Numbered from the stretch's first letter, positions 49,995 through 59,597 are shown. The stretch is DNA of 64,000 nt from Marinovum algicola (GCF_900109145.1 NZ_FNYY01000001.1:186001-250000); one strand, 5' to 3'. The notes: generated by a model from the sequence alone, not told the origin. Numbers and translations are program-made.

Positions 49995-50750
49995 TCAGGC
50001 GTCGAGGAAGGCCCGCAGCGAGGCCTCGAATTCGCGCGGTTTTTCCGCGTGCAGCCAGTGGCCGGCCTGCGCCAGTCTGGCAAATCTCGCCTTGGGGAAA
50101 TGCGCGCGGATCACGGGCCGATGCTCGGGCAGGACATAATCCGAGAGCGCTCCGGACAGGAACAGGGTGGGGCCCTCGAACCGGCCCGAGACCTCGGGGA
50201 AGCCGACGATCTTGTCCATCTCGCGCTTGAGCACCTCGAGGTTGAGCTTCCAGCGCTTGGCCGCGATGTCGAGCGACTGGGTAAAGAAGCTTTGCAGCAC
50301 CTTGTCCTCGACCTGTCGGGCGAGTTGTTCGGAGGCATCGGCGCGCTTGGTGACGGCACCGAGATCGACCGATTGCATGGCGTCGATATATTGCGTCTGA
50401 TCGTGGCTGTACCCCACCGGGGCGATATCGGCGACCACCAGCCTGGCCACCTTTTCGGGATGCGCCAGCGCCAGCACCATCGCCGCTTTGCCGCCCATGG
50501 AATGGCCGACCACATCGGCGCGCCCGCCATTGGCGTCGATCACCGCGGCCAGATCGGCGGCCATGTCGGGATAGGAATGGCTGTCGTGCCAGGGGCTGTC
50601 GCCGTGATTGCGCTGATCGACGGCGATGACGTGGCGGTTTTCCGACAGGCGTTTTCCGATCACGCCCCAGTTGCGCGCCGAGCCATAGAGGCCGTGGACG
50701 ATGATCAGTGGCGTGCCACCGGGGGCGCCGTGGTGGATTTGGTTCAACAT
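49995..50750 (-). CDS. Alpha/beta-hydrolase, YbfF-like esterase
   Basis: This 251-residue enzyme has the oxyanion HGLYGSARNW, DQRNHGDSPW, the nucleophile elbow GHSMGG, the acid Asp region (LFLSGALSDYV) and the catalytic His in AGHWLHAEKP. The sequence closely follows YbfF-type thioesterase/esterases. It is cytosolic. Its 3' end faces the LysR gene. Confidence 0.9.
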   Translation of the reverse strand: MLNQIHHGAPGGTPLIIVHGLYGSARNWGVIGKRLSENRHVIAVDQRNHGDSPWHDSHSYPDMAADLAAVIDANGGRADVVGHSMGGKAAMVLALAHPEKVARLVVADIAPVGYSHDQTQYIDAMQSVDLGAVTKRADASEQLARQVEDKVLQSFFTQSLDIAAKRWKLNLEVLKREMDKIVGFPEVSGRFEGPTLFLSGALSDYVLPEHRPVIRAHFPKARFARLAQAGHWLHAEKPREFEASLRAFLDA

Positions 50751-50856
50751 GGGGCAGAATTAGCCTGCCGGCGCCCGGGGGGAAACCGGGAAATGCGTAT
50801 TTGCAAAGAGAAGAAGTTGCCGGCCGCGAGGCAGGGTCTTATGCAGGGGGCCGGAG

Positions 50857-51240
50857 GTGGCCCGGGTGATCGACGCAAAAGAGATGGAGCGCCGCAATGC
50901 GCAACTGGCCGAGCAGATCGGCACACGGCTGCTGGTTGGCGGGGTGACGCTGGAGCAGCGGCTGCGGCGGGCCGGACGGCTGTTGCCGCGCTGGGCCCGG
51001 CGCGACGCGTCCCGGTTTGTCGAGGCCGGGCGGCTGGCGGCACACCCCAAGCTGGCGCGTCAGATCGACGAGGCGGCGCTCGACAAGGCCGAGGCGCGGC
51101 TGACGCGCTATCTCGGCAGCATCGATCCCGACGAACGCCGCACCACGGCGCGGCTGCATCTGGCCGGGGGGATCGTTCTCAAGCTTCTGATTGTCGGTGG
51201 GCTCCTGCTGGCGGTGCTGCGCTGGCGTGGCCTGATATGA
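50857..51240 (+). CDS. Small membrane protein of unknown function, 127 residues
   Basis: Mostly charged helices (KEMERRNAQLAEQIGTRLLVGGVTLEQRLRRAGRLLPRWARR, RRTTARLHLAGG) with one C-terminal membrane segment (IVLKLLIVGGLLLAVLRW). The start is GTG at 50857 after CCGGAG. It is divergent from the hydrolase. No family recognised; the layout suggests a cytosolic domain with a C-terminal anchor. Confidence 0.6.
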   Translation: MARVIDAKEMERRNAQLAEQIGTRLLVGGVTLEQRLRRAGRLLPRWARRDASRFVEAGRLAAHPKLARQIDEAALDKAEARLTRYLGSIDPDERRTTARLHLAGGIVLKLLIVGGLLLAVLRWRGLI

Positions 51241-51246
51241 GCGGGC

Positions 51247-51408
51247 TCAGCGGGTGCAATTTGCCCGATCGGCCTCGACCGGCATGGCACAGGCCGCCGG
51301 AGCGTCACGGGCGCCTGTGCCTTGGGGGCTGCCGGTGGCACTGGCCAGCATGCCCAGAGCGATGAGCGCGGCAGTCAGGATAGGCGGGATGTAATAGGGA
51401 CGTTTCAT
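51247..51408 (-). CDS. Small exported protein, 53 residues
   Basis: ATG with AAGGA seven bases upstream. It has a hydrophobic stretch (IPPILTAALIALGMLASATG) after a basic start (MKRPYY), then a short mature part with two Cys (ACAM, NCTR). Probably exported or membrane anchored. It lies between the 127-residue gene and the glyA terminator. Function unknown. Confidence 0.5.
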   Translation of the reverse strand: MKRPYYIPPILTAALIALGMLASATGSPQGTGARDAPAACAMPVEADRANCTR

Positions 51409-51488
51409 CGGCGGTCCTTCTGCGGCGGCTGTCTCCGGTGATACGGGTGACCACGGCCGTTCCGTCGGTATCGCTGGTGCAAATACAG

Positions 51489-51514
51489 AAAAGGCCCGGA
51501 AAATCCGGGCCTTT
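51489..51514 (-). terminator. Terminator of glyA
   Basis: On the minus strand AAAGGCCCGGA-TTT-TCCGGGCCTTTT: a perfect 11-pair stem with a three-base loop ending in a T run, 24 bases after the glyA stop. It can also work in the other direction. Confidence 0.85.
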
Positions 51515-51537
51515 GTCATCTCTGGCGGGCTGAAGGA

Positions 51538-52833
51538 TCAGAGCTCGGGGTAGATCGGGAAGCGTTTGCAGAGCGCTTCGACTTCCGCTTTTACCTTGGC
51601 TTCGATCTCGGCATTGCCGTCTTCGCCATTGGCGGCCAGCCCGTCGACCACTTCGATGATCCAGTCGGCGATCTGGCGGAACTCGTCCTCGCCGAAGCCG
51701 CGGGTGGTGCCGGCGGGCGAGCCGAGGCGGATGCCCGAGGTCACCGTGGGCTTTTCCGGGTCGAACGGCACGCCGTTCTTGTTGCAGGTGATATGTGCCC
51801 GGCCCAGGGCCTTTTCGGTGGCGTTGCCCTTGACGTTCTTGGGCCGCAGATCGACCAGCACCACATGGGTGTCGGTGCCATGGGTCACGGTGTCCAGTCC
51901 GCCCTTGATCAGCTGATCCGACAGCGCCTGGGCGTTCTTGATCACCTGTTTGGCATAGGTCTTGAACTCGGGCTTGAGCGCCTCGCCGAAGGCCACGGCC
52001 TTGCCGGCGATGACATGCATCAGCGGGCCGCCCTGGATGCCGGGGAAGATGGCCGAATTGACCTTCTTGGCGATGGCCTCGTCATTGGTGAGGATCATGC
52101 CGCCGCGCGGGCCGCGCAGGGTCTTGTGCGTGGTGGTGGTGGCCACATGCGCATGCGGGAAGGGCGAGGGGTGTTCGCCGGCCGCCACCAGACCGGCGAA
52201 ATGCGCCATGTCCACATGCAGCAGTGCGCCCACCATATCGGCGATCTCGCGCATGCGCTTGAAGTCGATCTGGCGCGGGATGGCCGAGCCACCGGCGATG
52301 ATCAGCTTGGGCTGGTGCTCCTTGGCCAGCGCCTCGACCTGATCGTAATCGAGCATGTTGTCCTGCTTGCGGACACCGTATTGCACCGCGTTGAACCATT
52401 TGCCCGACTGGTTGGGGCGGGCGCCGTGGGTCAGATGGCCGCCGGCGTCGAGCGACATGCCGAGGATGGTGTCGCCGGGCTGGATCAGCGCCTGGAACAC
52501 ACCCTGGTTGGCCTGGCTGCCGGAGTTGGGCTGGACGTTGACGTATTCGCAGCCGAACAGCTCCTTGGCGCGGTCGATGGCGAGGTTCTCGGCCACGTCG
52601 ACCCAGTCGCAGCCGCCGTAGTAGCGCCGGCCCGGGTAACCTTCGGCGTATTTGTTGGTCAGGACAGAGCCCTGCGCCTCCATCACCGCGCGGGAGACGA
52701 TGTTCTCGCTGGCGATCAGCTCGATCTCGTCACGCTGGCGGCCCAGCTCGCCGGTGATCGCGCCGAACAGCTCGGGGTCGCGCTCGGCGAGAGGTTGGGT
52801 GAAGAATCCTTGGTCCTTGACAGACGCATCCAT
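51538..52833 (-). CDS. glyA: Serine hydroxymethyltransferase
   Basis: This 431-residue PLP enzyme converts serine and tetrahydrofolate to glycine and methylene-tetrahydrofolate. Visible are [40 protein letters not shown], the PLP-Lys loop [19 protein letters not shown] and [22 protein letters not shown] precedes the ATG. It is followed by a strong terminator. No riboswitch was recognised in the 166 bases upstream, which separate it from the divergent nadK. Confidence 0.98.
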   Translation of the reverse strand: MDASVKDQGFFTQPLAERDPELFGAITGELGRQRDEIELIASENIVSRAVMEAQGSVLTNKYAEGYPGRRYYGGCDWVDVAENLAIDRAKELFGCEYVNVQPNSGSQANQGVFQALIQPGDTILGMSLDAGGHLTHGARPNQSGKWFNAVQYGVRKQDNMLDYDQVEALAKEHQPKLIIAGGSAIPRQIDFKRMREIADMVGALLHVDMAHFAGLVAAGEHPSPFPHAHVATTTTHKTLRGPRGGMILTNDEAIAKKVNSAIFPGIQGGPLMHVIAGKAVAFGEALKPEFKTYAKQVIKNAQALSDQLIKGGLDTVTHGTDTHVVLVDLRPKNVKGNATEKALGRAHITCNKNGVPFDPEKPTVTSGIRLGSPAGTTRGFGEDEFRQIADWIIEVVDGLAANGEDGNAEIEAKVKAEVEALCKRFPIYPEL

Positions 52834-52999
52834 GGGCTGGCTCCTTGGGCAAGCAATGTCTTGGCGCGTTTCCTAATGCAAAGCGGACGCGACGAAAAGC
52901 CGGGAAAGCGACGCATGTCCCGGCGCGTGCGGCACCGCTGGCCTTGCCGGAGAACTTGTGGTTGTTTCGGAAACGACGCGGCCGGCAAGGAAACCCGAC

Positions 53000-53761
53000 A
53001 TGACGCTCAGAATCGCCTTTTGCGCCTCGAATGCGCCGATTGCCCAATCGGCCAAGGCGGCGCTCAGCGCGCGCTATGGCGACCACGCCGAACAGGGTGC
53101 CGATGTGATCGTGGCGCTGGGCGGCGACGGCTTCATGCTTCAGACCCTGCACCGGACCGAGGCCAACCCGGCGCCGGTCTATGGCATGAATCGCGGCACC
53201 GTCGGTTTTCTGATGAACGAATACGGCGAACAGGGCCTGATCGAACGGCTGAGCGCGGCCGAGGAAGAGGTGATCAATCCGCTGAGGATGCAGGCCACCT
53301 GTCTCACCGGCACGCTGCATCACGCGCTGGCGATCAACGAGGTCTCGCTGCTCAGGGCCGGGCCGCAGGCGGCGCGGTTGCGGATCTCGGTCGATGGCCG
53401 GGTGCGGATGCCGGAGCTTGTCTGCGACGGGGCCTTGCTGGCGACGCCGGCCGGATCGACCGCCTACAATTTTTCCGCACATGGCCCGATTCTGCCGATC
53501 GGCGCGGATGTGCTGGCGCTTACCGCCATGGCGGCCTTTCGTCCGCGGCGCTGGCGCGGGGCGCTGCTGCCCAAGACGGCCGAGGTCTGTTTCGAAGTGC
53601 TCGATCCGGCCAAGCGCCCGGTGATGGCCGAGGCCGATGCCCGCGCGGTGCAGGATGTGGTCAAGGTCGAGATCCGGTCCGACCCGTCGATTGCACACCG
53701 CATCCTGTTCGATCCCGGGCACGGGCTGGAAGAGCGGCTGATCCGCGAGCAATTCGTCTGA
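53000..53761 (+). CDS. nadK: NAD kinase
   Basis: This 253-residue enzyme phosphorylates NAD to NADP. It has the family motifs [14 protein letters not shown] (GGDG), [26 protein letters not shown] and [29 protein letters not shown] lies seven bases before the ATG at 53000. A family B repeat starts at the base after the stop. Confidence 0.96.
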   Translation: MTLRIAFCASNAPIAQSAKAALSARYGDHAEQGADVIVALGGDGFMLQTLHRTEANPAPVYGMNRGTVGFLMNEYGEQGLIERLSAAEEEVINPLRMQATCLTGTLHHALAINEVSLLRAGPQAARLRISVDGRVRMPELVCDGALLATPAGSTAYNFSAHGPILPIGADVLALTAMAAFRPRRWRGALLPKTAEVCFEVLDPAKRPVMAEADARAVQDVVKVEIRSDPSIAHRILFDPGHGLEERLIREQFV

Positions 53762-53834
53762 CCCCGTCCCGGGCTTGACCCGGGACCTCTTGCGAGCCGC
53801 CGGAGGGGAGGCCCCGGATCGGGTCCGGGGCGCG
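53762..53834 (+). repeat. Intergenic repeat family B, copy 2
   Basis: CCCCGTCCCGGGCTTGACCC, GGGACCTC, a spacer, then GGCCCCGGATCGGGTCCGGG and GCGCG. It corresponds to copy 1 at 46307-46377 block for block, and likewise begins at the base after a stop codon (nadK) in a convergent gap. The two hairpins can serve as terminator. Confidence 0.75.
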
Positions 53835-53859
53835 TGGGGCTTTGCGGCTGGCGCCTGTC

Positions 53860-54549
53860 CTACTGGGCTTTCTCGGCCAGCAGGTCGGGATCGGTCAGGA
53901 TCAGCTCACGGCCATCGCGGCGCAGCAGCCCGTCGGATTCCCAGGTGCGGATCTGCCGGTTGACGGTCTCGCGCGTCAGCCCCGCCATGTCGCCGAGATC
54001 GGATTGCGAGACCGAGGGGGTCAGGCGGTAGCCGCCCGGCTCTTCCACCCCCCAGCGATCGAACAGCCCGATCAACACCTTGGCCAGCCGGGTGCCACCA
54101 TCCGCGGTCGAAAGGTCGGCCAGCGCCGCGGTGGTGGCCTGAAGCTTGCGGCAGAGATCGGCGATCAGCCCGAGAGTGGTGCGCGGGTGCTGGGTGAGAA
54201 AGGACATCAGCACCGTGCGGTGCAGCATCCGGCCGGTCACGTCATTGGTGGCCACCGCATCCGCCGTCCGGTCGCCGCCCAGCAGCACCGCCATCTCGCC
54301 GACGGAATCGCCGGGGCCAAGATGCGCCACGATCGAACGGTTGCCCGCCGCCGAGGTCAGGCTGATCTCGACCCGGCCGGTTTCGATCAGCATCATCGTC
54401 TCGCCGGGGCTGTCCTTGGAAAAGATCACCTTGCCGCCGTGGTAGTGGCACGGTTTCGACAGGCCAAGCAGCGTCGCACGCTCCTTGGCCGAAAGGGCGC
54501 CGAGAATCAGGCTTTCCCTGCTGGCGATATCGCGAAACTTCAACGTCAT
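53860..54549 (-). CDS. Crp/Fnr-family transcriptional regulator with Crp-like recognition helix
   Basis: This 229-residue regulator has an N-terminal cyclic-nucleotide-binding beta-roll with GDSVGEMAVLLGGDRTADAVA (Gly84-Glu85 and Arg94-Thr95-Ala96, matching the GE...RSA phosphate cassette of E. coli Crp). A dimer helix and a C-terminal helix-turn-helix SVSQSDLGDMAGLTRETVNRQIRTWE follow. The recognition residues Arg193, Glu194 and Arg198 match those of E. coli Crp, which read TGTGA half sites. No Fnr-type Cys cluster is present. A perfect TGTGA-N6-TCACA lies about 110 bases upstream, so it probably controls itself. cAMP as ligand is inference. Confidence 0.9.
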   Translation of the reverse strand: MTLKFRDIASRESLILGALSAKERATLLGLSKPCHYHGGKVIFSKDSPGETMMLIETGRVEISLTSAAGNRSIVAHLGPGDSVGEMAVLLGGDRTADAVATNDVTGRMLHRTVLMSFLTQHPRTTLGLIADLCRKLQATTAALADLSTADGGTRLAKVLIGLFDRWGVEEPGGYRLTPSVSQSDLGDMAGLTRETVNRQIRTWESDGLLRRDGRELILTDPDLLAEKAQ

Positions 54550-54659
54550 AAAATCTGAACCGGAACCTGCCCGAACCGCAGGGATCGGGCCTCAAAATCA
54601 TTCTACACCCATATGCTGCGACAGCAAACAGCGTCTGAAAATCAATAACTTTCCACAAC

Positions 54660-54675
54660 TGTGACTTGGCTCACA
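54660..54675. promoter_or_regulatory. Perfect Crp-type site TGTGA-N6-TCACA
   Basis: TGTGACTTGGCTCACA is a perfect inverted repeat of the Crp half site. It lies 111 bases upstream of the Crp-like regulator's ATG, in an AT-rich promoter region, and upstream of the structured region at 54820-54967 on the other side. Confidence 0.75.
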
Positions 54676-54819
54676 GATTTTGGTGCATAAAAAGTGAATC
54701 TTCTGGGAGCGTTCGTCGGGGTCGGTGTCTCACCATAGTTCCCAAACCCTTTTTCCCGAGTCTGGCGGGTGCGCACCCCTATCTTCGTGGCATTTCCGCG
54801 GAGGTTCGATCGTGCGGAG

Positions 54820-54967
54820 GGCGGACGAGTGAGTGACGTTCGTCCTTTCGCCGATCACCCGTGTTGCTGAGGCCCGGCACCGACAGGGTGCAGTTCCTGC
54901 TGCCGAGGTGGCGCGGTTTGAAGGATCCTGAAGTGATCCAGGCCGTCCGGTGTTCCCCCGGGCGGCC
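54820..54967 (+). ncRNA. Candidate structured RNA or leader in a 441-base gene gap
   Basis: The gap 54550-54990 has no supported gene. Within it several pairings line up in order: GGCGGACGA/TTCGTCC...CGCC (54820-54852), GATCAC/GTGATC (54853-54858 with 54933-54938) enclosing GCACC-GACAG-GGTGC, and a ten-pair stem GGCCGTCCGG/CCGGGCGGCC (54941-54967) followed within 15 bases by TTTT. This is compatible with a small RNA transcribed rightward from the Crp-site promoter region. I could not match it to 6S, SRP, tmRNA or RNase P signatures. The last stem may instead be the prpE terminator. Confidence 0.3.
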
Positions 54968-54990
54968 TGCTCTGCGTTTTGGCCGGGCGT

Positions 54991-56880
54991 CTATTTCGCG
55001 TAGCCAAGGGTTTGCAGGGCCGATCTGATCTCGTCGAGAATGGCGGGATCGTCGATCGTGGCCGGCATCTTGTATTCCTGGCCGTCGGCGATCTTGACCA
55101 TGATGGCGCGCAGGATCTTGCCCGAGCGGGTCTTGGGCAGGCGATCCACCACCACCGCCAGCTTGAATGCCGCCACCGGGCCGATCTTGTCGCGCACCAG
55201 TTTGACGACTTCGCCGGTGATTTCGTCCTGCGTCCGGGAGCAGCCCGCGTTCAGGCAGAGGAAGCCCACCGGCAACTGGCCCTTGAGCGGATCGCTGACG
55301 CCGATCACCGCGCATTCGGCCACATCCGGGTGGCTGGCCAGCACCTCTTCCATTCCTCCGGTCGAAAGCCGGTGCCCCGCGACATTGATCACGTCATCGG
55401 TGCGGGCCATGATATAGAGGTATCCGTCCTCGTCGATCATCCCGGCATCGCCGGTTTCGTAGAAGCCGGGAAAGGTGGTGAGGTAGCTCTTGCGATAGCG
55501 GTCCTCGGCGTTCCACAGCGTCGGCAGCGTGCCCGGCGGCAGCGGCAGCTTGACGGCGATGGCGCCCAGTTCGCCGCGCGGCATTTCGTGGCCGGCGTCG
55601 TCGAGGATCTGCACGTCATAGCCCGGCATGGCGACCGAGGGCGACCCGATCTTGACCGGCAGCGGCTCGATCCCCATCGGGTTGGCGGCGATGGCAAAGC
55701 CGGTTTCGGTCTGCCACCAGTGATCGATCACCGGCACGCCCAGCTTGTCCTGGGCCCAGAGGATAGTGTCGGGGTCGGCGCGCTCGCCGGCAAGGTAGAC
55801 GGTCTTGAGCGAGGACAGGTCATACTCCTTGATCAGCGCCCCCTGCGGATCCTCGCGTTTCACGGCGCGAAAGGCGGTGGGGGCGGTGAAGAAGCTCTTG
55901 ACCCGATGTTCCGAAATCACCCGCCAGAAGGTACCGGCATCGGGGGTACCGACCGGCTTGCCCTCGAACACGATGGTGGTGTTGCCGTGGATCAGCGGGC
56001 CGTAGCAGATATAGCTGTGACCGACGACCCAGCCGACATCCGAGGCGGCCCAGAACACATCGCCGGGGTCGACATCATAGATGTTCTTCATCGTCCAGTT
56101 CAGCGCCACCAGATGGCCGCCGGTGTGCCGCACCACGCCCTTGGGGGCGCCGGTGGTGCCCGAGGTATAGAGGATATAGGCCGGGTGGTTGCCCGCGACC
56201 GGCACGCAATCGGCCGGCGCCACGCCCATCTGGAAACTGTGCCAATCGTGGTCGCGGCCTTCGGTGAGCCTTGCGATCTCCTGCTCACGCTGGAGGATCA
56301 CGCAGAAGTCGGGTTTGTGGCTGGCCTGATCGATGGCGCCGTCGAGCAGCGGCTTGTATTTCACCACCCGCCCCGGTTCGAGGCCGCAGGAGGCGGCGAT
56401 GATCGCCTTGGGCGTGGCGTCGTCGATCCTGACCGCCAGTTCGTTCGCGGCAAAGCCGCCGAACACCACCGAATGCACCGCCCCCAACCGGGCGCAGGCC
56501 AGCATGGCCTCCAGCGCTTCGGGCACCATCGGCATATAGATGATCACGCGGTCGCCCTGTTCTACGCCCTTGGCCCGCAACGCCCCGGCCAGGGTCGCGA
56601 CACGGGTCTGCAATTCGGCAAAGGTGATCTTTTGCTGGCTGCCGGTGATCGGGCTGTCGTGGATGATCGCCACCTGATCGCCGCGTCCGGCGGCAACATG
56701 GCGGTCGACGGCGTTCCAGCAGGTGTTCACCTTGCCATCGGCATACCATTCGAAAAGGTCGTCGCCCCTGTCGAACAGCGCCTGTGACGGCGCCTCGTCC
56801 CAGTCGATGGCCTGCGCGGCCTCCATCCAGAAGGCCTCGGGGTCGGCCTGCCAGCGCGCGTAAACATCCTTGTATGCCAT
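54991..56880 (-). CDS. prpE: Propionyl-CoA synthetase PrpE
   Basis: This 629-residue AMP-forming ligase activates propionate with ATP and CoA. Its length and N-terminus (YKDVYARWQADPEAFWMEAAQAIDW, then NTCWNAVDRHV) and its C-terminus (PATIDDPAILDEIRSALQ) follow PrpE of enterobacteria rather than acetyl-CoA synthetase Acs (about 650 residues). Motifs: YTSGTTGAPKGVVR, SDVGWVVGHSYI, DHWWQTETG, YETGDAG, ARTDDVINVAGHRL and PKTRSGK, whose Lys588 is the conserved acetylation-sensitive residue. TTTGCAAA sites 127-175 bases upstream match the PccR-type operators, joining this gene to the propionyl-CoA pathway encoded 43 kb away. Confidence 0.92.
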   Translation of the reverse strand: MAYKDVYARWQADPEAFWMEAAQAIDWDEAPSQALFDRGDDLFEWYADGKVNTCWNAVDRHVAAGRGDQVAIIHDSPITGSQQKITFAELQTRVATLAGALRAKGVEQGDRVIIYMPMVPEALEAMLACARLGAVHSVVFGGFAANELAVRIDDATPKAIIAASCGLEPGRVVKYKPLLDGAIDQASHKPDFCVILQREQEIARLTEGRDHDWHSFQMGVAPADCVPVAGNHPAYILYTSGTTGAPKGVVRHTGGHLVALNWTMKNIYDVDPGDVFWAASDVGWVVGHSYICYGPLIHGNTTIVFEGKPVGTPDAGTFWRVISEHRVKSFFTAPTAFRAVKREDPQGALIKEYDLSSLKTVYLAGERADPDTILWAQDKLGVPVIDHWWQTETGFAIAANPMGIEPLPVKIGSPSVAMPGYDVQILDDAGHEMPRGELGAIAVKLPLPPGTLPTLWNAEDRYRKSYLTTFPGFYETGDAGMIDEDGYLYIMARTDDVINVAGHRLSTGGMEEVLASHPDVAECAVIGVSDPLKGQLPVGFLCLNAGCSRTQDEITGEVVKLVRDKIGPVAAFKLAVVVDRLPKTRSGKILRAIMVKIADGQEYKMPATIDDPAILDEIRSALQTLGYAK

Positions 56881-56974
56881 TGTATCCTCCTCCGGCGATT
56901 GCCTTCGGGATACGAGAGCCGCCGCCCATCGGGCAAGCCGCTTGGCGCTACCAGCGTCAGATTAACGCAATTTG

Positions 56975-57062
56975 TTTGCAGAATTTCCGACGGAAACCTG
57001 CAAATTTTTGCAAACTTGGCAATATTTGCGGGCGAACTTGGCGCTTTATGCGGGTTTGCAAA
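56975..57062. promoter_or_regulatory. TTTGCAAA operator cluster upstream of prpE
   Basis: Two perfect TTTGCAAA sites (57007-57014 and 57055-57062) and degenerate ones at 56975 (TTTGCAGA, 32 bases before the first), 56997 (CCTGCAAA) and 57025 (TTTGCGGG, 30 bases before the last). The region is unusually AT-rich. The same core lies upstream of pccB and pccR, so PccR-type control of prpE is likely. Confidence 0.65.
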
Positions 57063-57183
57063 GTTTGGCAGATTTTCGACACTGCCGATGTCGATTCCTG
57101 TCGCGCGGGCCGGGCGACTCGCTGGCATAGAGGAGATATGGCGCGGCACAGGGCTGCGCCTTTTCAGAAAAGGTCATGTTGCC

Positions 57184-57240
57184 ATGGGCGACAAGAAGCA
57201 AAAGCCGGTCAAGACTGGCGACAAGACGGTCAAGAAGTAA
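57184..57240 (+). CDS. Possible 18-residue Lys-rich micro-ORF
   Basis: MGDKKQKPVKTGDKTVKK, with AAAAGG about 12 bases before the ATG and a perfect hairpin 17 bases after the stop. Seven of 18 residues are Lys. It may be a small basic peptide or chance. The region lies between the prpE operators and the maeB stop. Confidence 0.25.
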   Translation: MGDKKQKPVKTGDKTVKK

Positions 57241-57257
57241 TTTTCAACAAAGGAAGT

Positions 57258-57283
57258 CCGTGCCGCCCGCTTGGGCGGCACGG
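57258..57283. terminator. Perfect hairpin between the micro-ORF and maeB
   Basis: CCGTGCCGCCC-GCTT-GGGCGGCACGG, eleven pairs with a four-base loop, no T run on either strand. It lies nine bases after the maeB stop and can end transcripts from both sides. Confidence 0.6.
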
Positions 57284-57291
57284 CATTCGGA

Positions 57292-59574
57292 TCAGCCGTA
57301 CTGCGCCACCGGCGTGCCGGCGATGGCCGCCATGTTGAGCAGCCCGCGGGCGGTGATGCCGGGGGTCACCACATGCGCCCGGTTGCCCATGCCCATCAGG
57401 ATCGGCCCCACTTCCAGCCCGTCGGCCTTCATCTTGAGGATGTTGCGCACCCCCGACGCGGCATCGGCATGGCCGAAGATCAGCACATTCGCCGCGCCTT
57501 CCAGCCGCCCGCCGGGCAGCAGCCGCTCGCGCAGGTCGGGGTCGAGCGCGGCATCGACATTCATCTCGCCTTCGTACTGGAAATCGGTCTCCATCTCGTC
57601 GAGAATGGCGATCGCCTCGCGCAGGCGCTTGCCCGAGCCCTCGGCCTGATTGCCGAATTGGGACTGCGAGCAGAAGGCGATACGCGGCTCCACCCCGAAG
57701 CGGCGGGCATGGCGCGCCGCGCCCAGGGCCACCTCGGCCAGCTCCTGCGGCGAGGGCAGGGACCAGACATGGGTGTCGGCCAGAAACAGCGGCCCGTCCT
57801 CGAGGATCATCATGCTGAGCGCGCCATGCGGGCGAAAGGTCTGGTTGCCCAGCACCTGGGTGACATAGTTCAGATGCCAGCGAAACTCGCCGATGCTGCC
57901 GCAGATCAGGCTGTCGGCCTCGCCCCGGTGCACCATGACGGCGCCGATGGCGGTAGAATTGGTGCGCATCACCGCCCGGGCCACATCGGGCGTGACGCCG
58001 CGCCGCGCCATGATCTGGTGATAGGTACCCCAGTAGTCGCGGTAACGCGGGTCATTCTCGGGGTTCACGATCTCGAATTCGCGGCCGGGGCGAATGTTCA
58101 GCCCGTGGCGTTCGCAGCGCTGTTCGATCACCTCGGGGCGACCGATCAGGATCGGCTTTTCCGTGGTGTCTTCGAGGATCGCCTGCGCGGCGCGCAGCAC
58201 GCGCTCATCCTCGCCCTCGGCAAAGACGATGCGGCGGCTGGCGGTGGCGGCGGCATGGAAGATCGGACGCATCAACAGCGCCGATTTGAAGACCGACGCG
58301 TTCAGCTTGTGCTTGTAGGCCTGCATGTCCTCGATCGGGCGGGTGGCGACGCCGGTCTCCATCGCCGCCTTGGCCACGGCGCTCGAGACCACGGCCGACA
58401 GCCGCGGATCGAAGGGCTTGGGGATGAGGTATTCGGGGCCGAAGGTCAGGTCTTCGCCCTGATAGGCCGCCGCCGCCTCGGCGCTGGTGGTGGCGCGGGC
58501 CAGGGCGGCGATGCCTTCGATACAGGCGATCTTCATCTCGTCGTTGATCTCGGTCGCGCCGACATCCAGCGCCCCGCGAAAGATAAAGGGGAAGCAGAGG
58601 ACGTTGTTGACCTGGTTGGGAAAATCGCTGCGGCCGGTGGCGATGATCGCCCCGGGTTTTACCGCACGGGCATCGTCGGGCATGATTTCCGGCGTCGGGT
58701 TGGCGAGGGCAAAGATGATCGGTCGATCCGCCATTTTTGCCGCCATTTCCGGCTTGAGCACGCCGGGCCCGGACAGCCCGAGGAACAGGTCGGCGCCTTC
58801 GATCACCTCGTCCAGCGTGCGCTTGTCGGTCTTCTGGGCGTATTCCGCCTTCTGGTCGGTCATCTCTTCGGTGCGGCCCTCGTAGACCACGCCCTTGATG
58901 TCGCAGAGCCAGACGTTTTCGCGTTTCACCCCCAGTTTCAGCAGCATGTTGAGACAGGCGATGCCGGCCGCGCCGCCGCCGGTCGAGACGATCTTGATGT
59001 CCTCAAATTTTTTGCCCGCCACGCGCAGCGCATTGGTCGCCGCCGCGCCGACGACGATGGCAGTGCCGTGCTGATCGTCGTGGAACACCGGAATGTTCAT
59101 CCGCTCGCGGCAGAGCTTTTCGACGATGAAGCACTCCGGCGCCTTGATGTCCTCGAGGTTGATCGCGCCGAAGGTCGGCTCGAGCGCGCAGACGATATCG
59201 GCGAGCTTCTCGGGGTCGGTCTCGTTCACCTCGATGTCGAAACAATCGATGCCGGCGAATTTCTTGAAGAGCACCGCCTTGCCCTCCATCACCGGCTTCG
59301 AGGCGAGCGCGCCGATATTGCCCAGCCCGAGAACGGCCGAGCCATTCGACACCACCGCCACCAGGTTGCCGCGCGCGGTGTAGCGGGCGGCATTGGTCTC
59401 GGCCTTGGTGATCTCGACACAGGCCTCGGCCACGCCGGGCGAATAGGCCCGCGCCAGATCGCGGCCATTGGCCAGCGGCTTGGTTGCCCGCACCTCGAGT
59501 TTGCCCGGCTTGGGGTACTCGTGATAGAACAGGGCCGCCTCGCGCAGTGTTTCCTGTGCCTTGCTGTCGGTCAT
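57292..59574 (-). CDS. maeB: NADP-dependent malic enzyme fused to phosphotransacetylase-like domain
   Basis: This 760-residue protein combines a malic enzyme (residues 1 to about 430: [85 protein letters not shown] and [16 protein letters not shown]) with a C-terminal phosphate acetyl/butyryltransferase-like domain (from about 430: [17 protein letters not shown] onward). This is the MaeB layout, in which the C-terminal domain is usually regulatory, sensing acetyl-CoA. It decarboxylates malate to pyruvate with NADP and can drain C4 acids made from propionyl-CoA. A perfect TATAAT lies upstream. Confidence 0.97.
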   Translation of the reverse strand: MTDSKAQETLREAALFYHEYPKPGKLEVRATKPLANGRDLARAYSPGVAEACVEITKAETNAARYTARGNLVAVVSNGSAVLGLGNIGALASKPVMEGKAVLFKKFAGIDCFDIEVNETDPEKLADIVCALEPTFGAINLEDIKAPECFIVEKLCRERMNIPVFHDDQHGTAIVVGAAATNALRVAGKKFEDIKIVSTGGGAAGIACLNMLLKLGVKRENVWLCDIKGVVYEGRTEEMTDQKAEYAQKTDKRTLDEVIEGADLFLGLSGPGVLKPEMAAKMADRPIIFALANPTPEIMPDDARAVKPGAIIATGRSDFPNQVNNVLCFPFIFRGALDVGATEINDEMKIACIEGIAALARATTSAEAAAAYQGEDLTFGPEYLIPKPFDPRLSAVVSSAVAKAAMETGVATRPIEDMQAYKHKLNASVFKSALLMRPIFHAAATASRRIVFAEGEDERVLRAAQAILEDTTEKPILIGRPEVIEQRCERHGLNIRPGREFEIVNPENDPRYRDYWGTYHQIMARRGVTPDVARAVMRTNSTAIGAVMVHRGEADSLICGSIGEFRWHLNYVTQVLGNQTFRPHGALSMMILEDGPLFLADTHVWSLPSPQELAEVALGAARHARRFGVEPRIAFCSQSQFGNQAEGSGKRLREAIAILDEMETDFQYEGEMNVDAALDPDLRERLLPGGRLEGAANVLIFGHADAASGVRNILKMKADGLEVGPILMGMGNRAHVVTPGITARGLLNMAAIAGTPVAQYG

Positions 59575-59597
59575 CTCGAAGTCCCTCTGCGTGTTTG

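Noticed and set aside
54820..54967. 6S RNA, SRP RNA, tmRNA or RNase P RNA
   Set aside because: None of their conserved sequence blocks could be found by eye; only a generic structured-RNA candidate is kept, at low confidence.
54991..56880. Acetyl-CoA synthetase (acs) instead of prpE
   Set aside because: Length 629, the PEAFW...IDW start and the TIDDPA...EIRSAL end follow PrpE. The propionate-type operators upstream agree.
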